DNA of 17,785 bases, from assembly GCA_002404055.1 (NCBI GenBank), contig DHIZ01000404.1:29776-47560 (forward strand), given 5' to 3'. This stretch comes from Chloroflexi bacterium UBA4733 (lineage in GTDB: Bacteria > Chloroflexota > UBA4733). Each line of letters begins with the position of its first letter. Within the stretch, counting starts at the first letter, position 1. The translations under genes and the position numbers were made by a program. Shown in pieces: positions 14,081 to 17,785 of the stretch. The notes beneath the pieces were generated by a model. The model was not told the DNA's origin and searched no databases. It worked only from the letters and a program-made list of their open reading frames with translations.

Positions 14081-15049
14081 TCAATAGATGCCGGCCTCAC
14101 CGAAGCGCTTGACCACCCAGTTCGCCGAAACAATGAGCAGGGTGCCGACGACGCCACGCACCAGGCCGACGGCGGCGGCAAATCCCCAGTCACCGTCCTG
14201 AATGCCTCGGAAGTAGACGAAGGTGTCGAGGACCTCGGCGGCCCCCGGTCCCACGGCGCCGCGTTGCAGGTAGTACTGCTCAAAGCCGAGGGAGAGCGCC
14301 GCGCCGAGGCGGAGGATCAGCAGTAGCACGATGATCGAGCGGATACCGGGCAGCGTGACGTGCCAGAGCCGCCGCCAGGCGCTCGCGCCATCCATGACCG
14401 CCGCCTCGTACTGATCGGCGTCAATCTTCGTGAGTGCAGCCAGGAAGATAATTGTGCCCCAGCCCGTCTCTTTCCAGATGCTCTGCAGAACGACCAGCGG
14501 TTTGAAGATGGCCGGGTTATTCATGATATTGATGGTGGCGAGGCCCTGGTTGCGGAACATCTGATTGATGAAGCCGGCGCCGCCGAAGATCTGCTGGAAG
14601 AGGGCGATCACGATCACCCAGGAGAGGAAGTGCGGCAAGTAGACCACGCTTTGCATGCTGCGCTTCACCCGGTTGCTGAGGATGCTGTTGAGGACGAGCG
14701 CCAGGATCAGAGGCGTAGGGAAGGCGAACACCAACTGCAGGAATTCAATCTCCAGGGTGTTGACGAGGGCCAGCCGGAAATCCGGGTCCGTGAAGAGCTG
14801 GCGGAAGTTATCAAGGCCGACGAACGGACTGCCGCGGATGCCCAGGAACGGCGAAAAGTTCTGGAAGGCGATGATGTTGCCGAGCAACGGTACATACTGG
14901 AAGATCAAGAAGTAGAGTGCCCCGGGGACGATGAAGAGATACATCCAGCGTTCGCGCAGCAGCCGCTCTTTGAGCGTTGGTCCGCGCCGCGTGTTCCCAG
15001 CCGGACGCGCCAGGATAACCTGCTGCTGGATTCCTGGCGTCATCGCCAT
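14081..15049 (-). CDS. Sugar ABC transporter permease, LplB/YteP-like
   Basis: Permease of 322 residues, first gene of the second importer set. After a basic N-terminus, the first helix (about 35-56) is followed by the family block FSPFLGIRGSPFVGLDNFRQ (65-84). The EAA loop is at about 214-236 (YEAAVMDGASAWRRLWHVTL). The C-terminal KRFGEAGIY is close to the usual LplB/YteP ending. The start ATG at 15049 is preceded by GGGAG six bases upstream. A longer in-frame start at 15262 would run into the end of the MalG-like gene and add a Ser/Arg/His-rich stretch unlike the family, so it is not used. A 160-base gap separates it from the upstream permease gene, the widest in this cluster, and could hold a promoter, though I see no clear one. 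Confidence 0.9.
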   Translation of the reverse strand: MAMTPGIQQQVILARPAGNTRRGPTLKERLLRERWMYLFIVPGALYFLIFQYVPLLGNIIAFQNFSPFLGIRGSPFVGLDNFRQLFTDPDFRLALVNTLEIEFLQLVFAFPTPLILALVLNSILSNRVKRSMQSVVYLPHFLSWVIVIALFQQIFGGAGFINQMFRNQGLATINIMNNPAIFKPLVVLQSIWKETGWGTIIFLAALTKIDADQYEAAVMDGASAWRRLWHVTLPGIRSIIVLLLILRLGAALSLGFEQYYLQRGAVGPGAAEVLDTFVYFRGIQDGDWGFAAAVGLVRGVVGTLLIVSANWVVKRFGEAGIY

Positions 15050-15209
15050 GGCTTGCTCCCATCCAAGCTGCACCAAGCTGGTCGACCGCTGTGTATTGCC
15101 CAGATACGAGGCCAGGCGATTGCATCGGTCCAGCAGCGCTTGCCGGTGGAGCTCGTGGTCCGGCAGTTCTGCGCCGTGCCGCTCTCTTGCCGAACAGTCG
15201 CCTTTTTTG

Positions 15210-16109
15210 TCACCCCTTGATCCCTGTCGTGGCGATGCCCTGTACGAACAGCTTCTGGGCAAAGAAGAAGACGATCAGGCAGGGGAGGACGGTCACGACG
15301 GAGGCGGCCATGAGCCAGTTCCAGGAGGTCGTGTCCACATCCTGAAACAGGCGCAGCCCGATCGACAGCACGTACTTGGACTGGCTGTTGAGGTAGATCA
15401 CGGGATAGAGGAACTCGTTCCATTTGCCGACCATGGAGAAGACGATCACCGCGGCGAGTACCGGTTTGGAGAGGGGCAGCACGATTCGGAAGAAGATCCC
15501 CATCGTGCTGCAGCCGTCGATCTTGGCAGCGTCGTCCAACTCCAGGGGCAGGCTCAGGAAGAACTGCCGGCAGAGGAAGATGTAGAAGGCGCCGCCACCC
15601 AGCCAGGAGGGCACGATCAGCGGCAGCCAGGTGTCGATCCAGCCGAGGTGCCGGAAAATGAGGAAGACCGGAACCAACGTCACCTGCTCCGGCAAGAGCA
15701 TGGTGCTCACCAGGAGGAGGAAGAGCCCGTCGCGACCCGGCGCGCGCAGCCGGGCGAAGGCGTAGCCGACGATCGAGGCGGTCAGCACCTGCCCCAGGGT
15801 GCTGCTGACTGTCACGATGGTCGTGTTGAGATACCACTGGCCGAACGGCAGGGCGGTCAACGCTTCGCGATAGTTGGCCCAACGGATAGGTGACGGAATC
15901 CAGCGCGGCGGGTAGAGAAAAATGCTGCCCGCGTCGCGCAGTGATGTGGCGACCATCCAATAGAACGGGATCAGCATGGTGATCGCGCCCAGGATCAAAA
16001 TGAGGAAAGAGATAGTGCGCACGATCATGGACGCGCGATGGGTTCGCCAGCGTGACGCGCGCCGCACTCGCGACGGCGCCAGAGACGCTCTGGTAGAAAC
16101 GCTGCTCAT
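15210..16109 (-). CDS. Sugar ABC transporter permease, MalG/UgpE-like
   Basis: Permease of 299 residues of the first CUT1 set. It has a basic N-terminus (about 1-28), a first helix at about 30-55, the extracytoplasmic block RWIPSPIRWANYREAL (69-84) and an EAA loop at about 191-214 (LDDAAKIDGCSTMGIFFRIV). It ends in TGIKG, the typical MalG-family end. The EAA loop reads LDDAA where LEEAA or PEEAA is usual, a conservative change. The ATG overlaps the stop of the MalF-like gene (ATGA), so the two are coupled. The CUT1 family imports di- and oligosaccharides or glycerol phosphates; the substrate here is not readable from the sequence. Confidence 0.92.
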   Translation of the reverse strand: MSSVSTRASLAPSRVRRASRWRTHRASMIVRTISFLILILGAITMLIPFYWMVATSLRDAGSIFLYPPRWIPSPIRWANYREALTALPFGQWYLNTTIVTVSSTLGQVLTASIVGYAFARLRAPGRDGLFLLLVSTMLLPEQVTLVPVFLIFRHLGWIDTWLPLIVPSWLGGGAFYIFLCRQFFLSLPLELDDAAKIDGCSTMGIFFRIVLPLSKPVLAAVIVFSMVGKWNEFLYPVIYLNSQSKYVLSIGLRLFQDVDTTSWNWLMAASVVTVLPCLIVFFFAQKLFVQGIATTGIKG

Positions 16110-17077
16110 CGGCCTTTCACCCCACCCTCGTAGTACACCCAGCGTCCGGAGGAGCGGAACACCAGCAGCGTCAGCACCAGCACAATGATGAAGAGGATCC
16201 AGGCCAGGGCGGAGGCATACCCCATCTCGCTGAACTGGAAGGCGACCTGATACAGGTAGAGCACGTAAAACAGCGTCGCGTTGTTGGGACCGCCGTTCGT
16301 CATGACGTAAGCCTGGGTGAAGACCTGGAAGGAGGCGATGATGCCGATGACCAGGTTGAAGAGGATGACGGGCGTGATCAAGGGGATCGTCACGGCGAAG
16401 AACTGCCGAAGGGTACTGGCGCCATCAATCTTGGCCGACTCGTAGAGTTCGGCGGGGATGCCCTGCAACCCGGCCAGGAAGATGATCATGGTCGAGCCTA
16501 CCGTCCACAGGCTCATCACGATCAAACCAGGTAAGGCCCAGCTCGGACTGGAGAGCCACTGCGGGCCGGGCAAGCCGACCATGTGCAGCCCGTAGTTCAA
16601 GAGGCCGAACTGCGGTTGGAGCATCCAGACCCAGAGGAGCGACACCGCCACGCCGGAAACGACGGAGGGCAGGTAGTAGACAGTTCGGAAGAAGCCGACG
16701 GCCGGCACCTTCTGGTTGAGCAGCATGGCAAAGAAGAGGGCGGCAGCCAGGCGCAACGGCACGCCGGCCACCACCCAGATCGTCGTCACGCGCAGCGATT
16801 GATAGAAGAGCGGGTCGGCGGAAAAGAGTCGCTGGTAATTGGCAAGGCCCACCCAGACCGCCGGATTGACGATGTTGTACTGGGTGAAGCTCAAGTACAG
16901 GGAACTGAGGACGGGACCGATGACGAACACCACGAGGTTGACCAGCCAGGGGGCGATCAGCACGTAAAACAACAACGCCTCGCGGCGGGCGAGCCTGCCC
17001 AGGCCGCGCCGACTGCGTGGCTGCCCGCTGCTCCCTTGGCGTAAGGCGGGAACTGAGATGTTCGCCACGGTCACCAT
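16106..17077 (-). CDS. Sugar ABC transporter permease, MalF/UgpA-like
   Basis: Permease of 323 residues paired with the MalG-like subunit. The first helix is at about 35-62 (LLFYVLIAPWLVNLVVFVIG), followed by WVGLANYQRLF (75-85), a family block. The EAA loop is at about 212-233 (YESAKIDGASTLRQFFAVTI), and the motif MTNGGP (259-264) is characteristic of this subfamily. No large MalF-type periplasmic P2 domain is present, as in UgpA and most Gram-positive homologues. ATG 17077 directly abuts GAGAGG, which is too close. GTG at 17068 has that site 9 bases upstream and may be the true start. It lies 30 bases after the binding-protein gene. Confidence 0.92.
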   Translation of the reverse strand: MVTVANISVPALRQGSSGQPRSRRGLGRLARREALLFYVLIAPWLVNLVVFVIGPVLSSLYLSFTQYNIVNPAVWVGLANYQRLFSADPLFYQSLRVTTIWVVAGVPLRLAAALFFAMLLNQKVPAVGFFRTVYYLPSVVSGVAVSLLWVWMLQPQFGLLNYGLHMVGLPGPQWLSSPSWALPGLIVMSLWTVGSTMIIFLAGLQGIPAELYESAKIDGASTLRQFFAVTIPLITPVILFNLVIGIIASFQVFTQAYVMTNGGPNNATLFYVLYLYQVAFQFSEMGYASALAWILFIIVLVLTLLVFRSSGRWVYYEGGVKGR

Positions 17078-17107
17078 CCTCTCGCAGTGGGCCCTTCCGG
17101 CCGCGCT

Positions 17108-17785
17108 CTATTTCGCCACCACGTAGGGCTGGAAGATGGCGTTGATCTTGGAAGCCATATTCTTGGCGGCCTGCGCGCCCGATTCTGAATTCGCCATCAG
17201 CGCGTCAATCTCGCTGGTCATAATCTTGAAGAACTGCGGCTTGATGTTAGGGTGCGGATCGTCTGACAACCCTCCCTTCAGGGCGGTCTGGAGCAGGGTG
17301 TTTTGCCAGGGTTGCAGGGGCGAGACCTTACTGAAGTCGACCCCACTGTTCGCCGGCATGGAAGTGGCGGCGCTGAGCGTTGCCTCACCCTCCCCGGCGG
17401 TGAGGTATTGGAGCAGCTTCCAGGCGTCCGCCGGCGCCTTCGTCTTGGAGATAACCTGAAAGCCGTTGGGGCTGAGGTTGGAGACGCGCTTCTTGCCCGT
17501 GGGGATCGTGGAGATGGCCCACTCGAAGGCTTTGATCGGCTTGTCGACGACTGCTGCACTCTTGTAGCCGCCCCAGACCATGCCGACCTTGCCGGTCGCG
17601 AACATGGCGTCGGAGCCGCCCATGTTCGCCGACAGCGTCGGCGCAACCTTGTACTTGTAGACAAGGTCCTGGATGAACTGGAATCCCGCCTGGCCGTTCG
17701 CATCATCCATCACGGCTTTGCTCGGGTAGGTAGCACTGTCCCAGAAGTAGGAATCGAACAGCCAGCTAAGAGGGCTTTCAGATAA
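17108..17785 (-). CDS. Extracellular sugar-binding protein, C-terminal part (UgpB/MalE-like)
   Basis: The frame is open to the window edge, giving the last 225 residues of a family 1 solute-binding protein whose N-terminus (signal peptide and lobe 1) lies beyond the window. An internal ATG at 17713 is not the start, because the upstream codons (SWLFDSYFWDSATYPSKAV) continue the family pattern. Typical marks are GGSDAMFATGKVGMVWGG (lobe-2 region), NLSPNGFQVISKTKAPADAW and the LLQYLTAGEGE segment, followed by a helical C-terminus. It is the first gene in transcription order and is followed by its two permeases. It should capture the sugar outside the cell. The substrate is unknown. Confidence 0.88.
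   Translation of the reverse strand, partial: LSESPLSWLFDSYFWDSATYPSKAVMDDANGQAGFQFIQDLVYKYKVAPTLSANMGGSDAMFATGKVGMVWGGYKSAAVVDKPIKAFEWAISTIPTGKKRVSNLSPNGFQVISKTKAPADAWKLLQYLTAGEGEATLSAATSMPANSGVDFSKVSPLQPWQNTLLQTALKGGLSDDPHPNIKPQFFKIMTSEIDALMANSESGAQAAKNMASKINAIFQPYVVAK

Noticed and set aside
14360..15220. Long open frames of 286-320 codons on the + strand opposite the permease genes (14360-15220, 14931-15893)
   Set aside because: They are antisense shadows of well-recognised permease genes, with Glu/Asp/His/Arg-rich sequence typical of reversed membrane-protein codons and no family resemblance.
15050..15262. N-terminal extension of the LplB-like permease to an in-frame start at 15262
   Set aside because: It overlaps the end of the MalG-like gene and adds an unlikely polar stretch; ATG 15049 has a good ribosome binding site and gives the usual family length.

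Overview
The window is GC-rich, with gene-dense, often overlapping reading frames. The mix of genes suggests a Gram-positive-like (monoderm) bacterium, most plausibly of the phylum Chloroflexota. The clues are a System I cytochrome c maturation operon with a BNR-repeat and a carboxypeptidase-regulatory-like accessory protein, a YfhO-type membrane glycosyltransferase, and solute-binding lipoproteins on Ala/Ser/Thr linkers. The phylum is an inference from family and gene order; there is no rRNA or marker gene here.

Region 1 (1-358) has no gene. It is an imperfect fold-back (inverted-repeat) element that runs off the left edge. Region 2 (359-5244, + strand) is a tightly packed operon: a CcmI-like/Asp-box hybrid protein, then CcmA, CcmB, CcmC and a CcmD-like peptide (the haem-handling ABC module of System I), then a secreted/anchored protein with a carboxypeptidase-regulatory-like domain. 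CcmE, CcmF, CcmG and CcmH are not in the window and may lie upstream. The 5' end of the last gene carries another fold-back sequence that is read in frame. Region 3 (5245-5713) is non-coding and dominated by a 377-bp MITE-like element with 56-bp terminal inverted repeats differing at one base.

Region 4 (5768-10848, + strand) is a two-gene glycan unit joined by an ATGA overlap. The first gene is a giant 1384-residue fusion of a YfhO-type GT-C membrane glycosyltransferase with a Wzx-like polysaccharide flippase. The second is a GT2 (rhamnosyltransferase-like) enzyme. Together they could activate, flip and transfer a sugar on the cell surface. A convergent hairpin near 10962-10997 separates this unit from region 5.

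Region 5 (11006-17785, - strand, transcribed right to left) holds two complete-looking CUT1-type sugar importer sets in tandem, both without an ATPase. The first set is a MalE/UgpB-like binding protein (cut by the window edge), a MalF/UgpA-like permease and a MalG/UgpE-like permease. The second is an LplB-like permease, an LplC/YtcP-like permease and an LplA/YtcQ-like lipoprotein. They probably import oligosaccharides and rely on an ATPase encoded elsewhere.

The most unusual signals are the YfhO-flippase fusion and the four separate fold-back sequences, two of which sit inside coding frames without breaking them.
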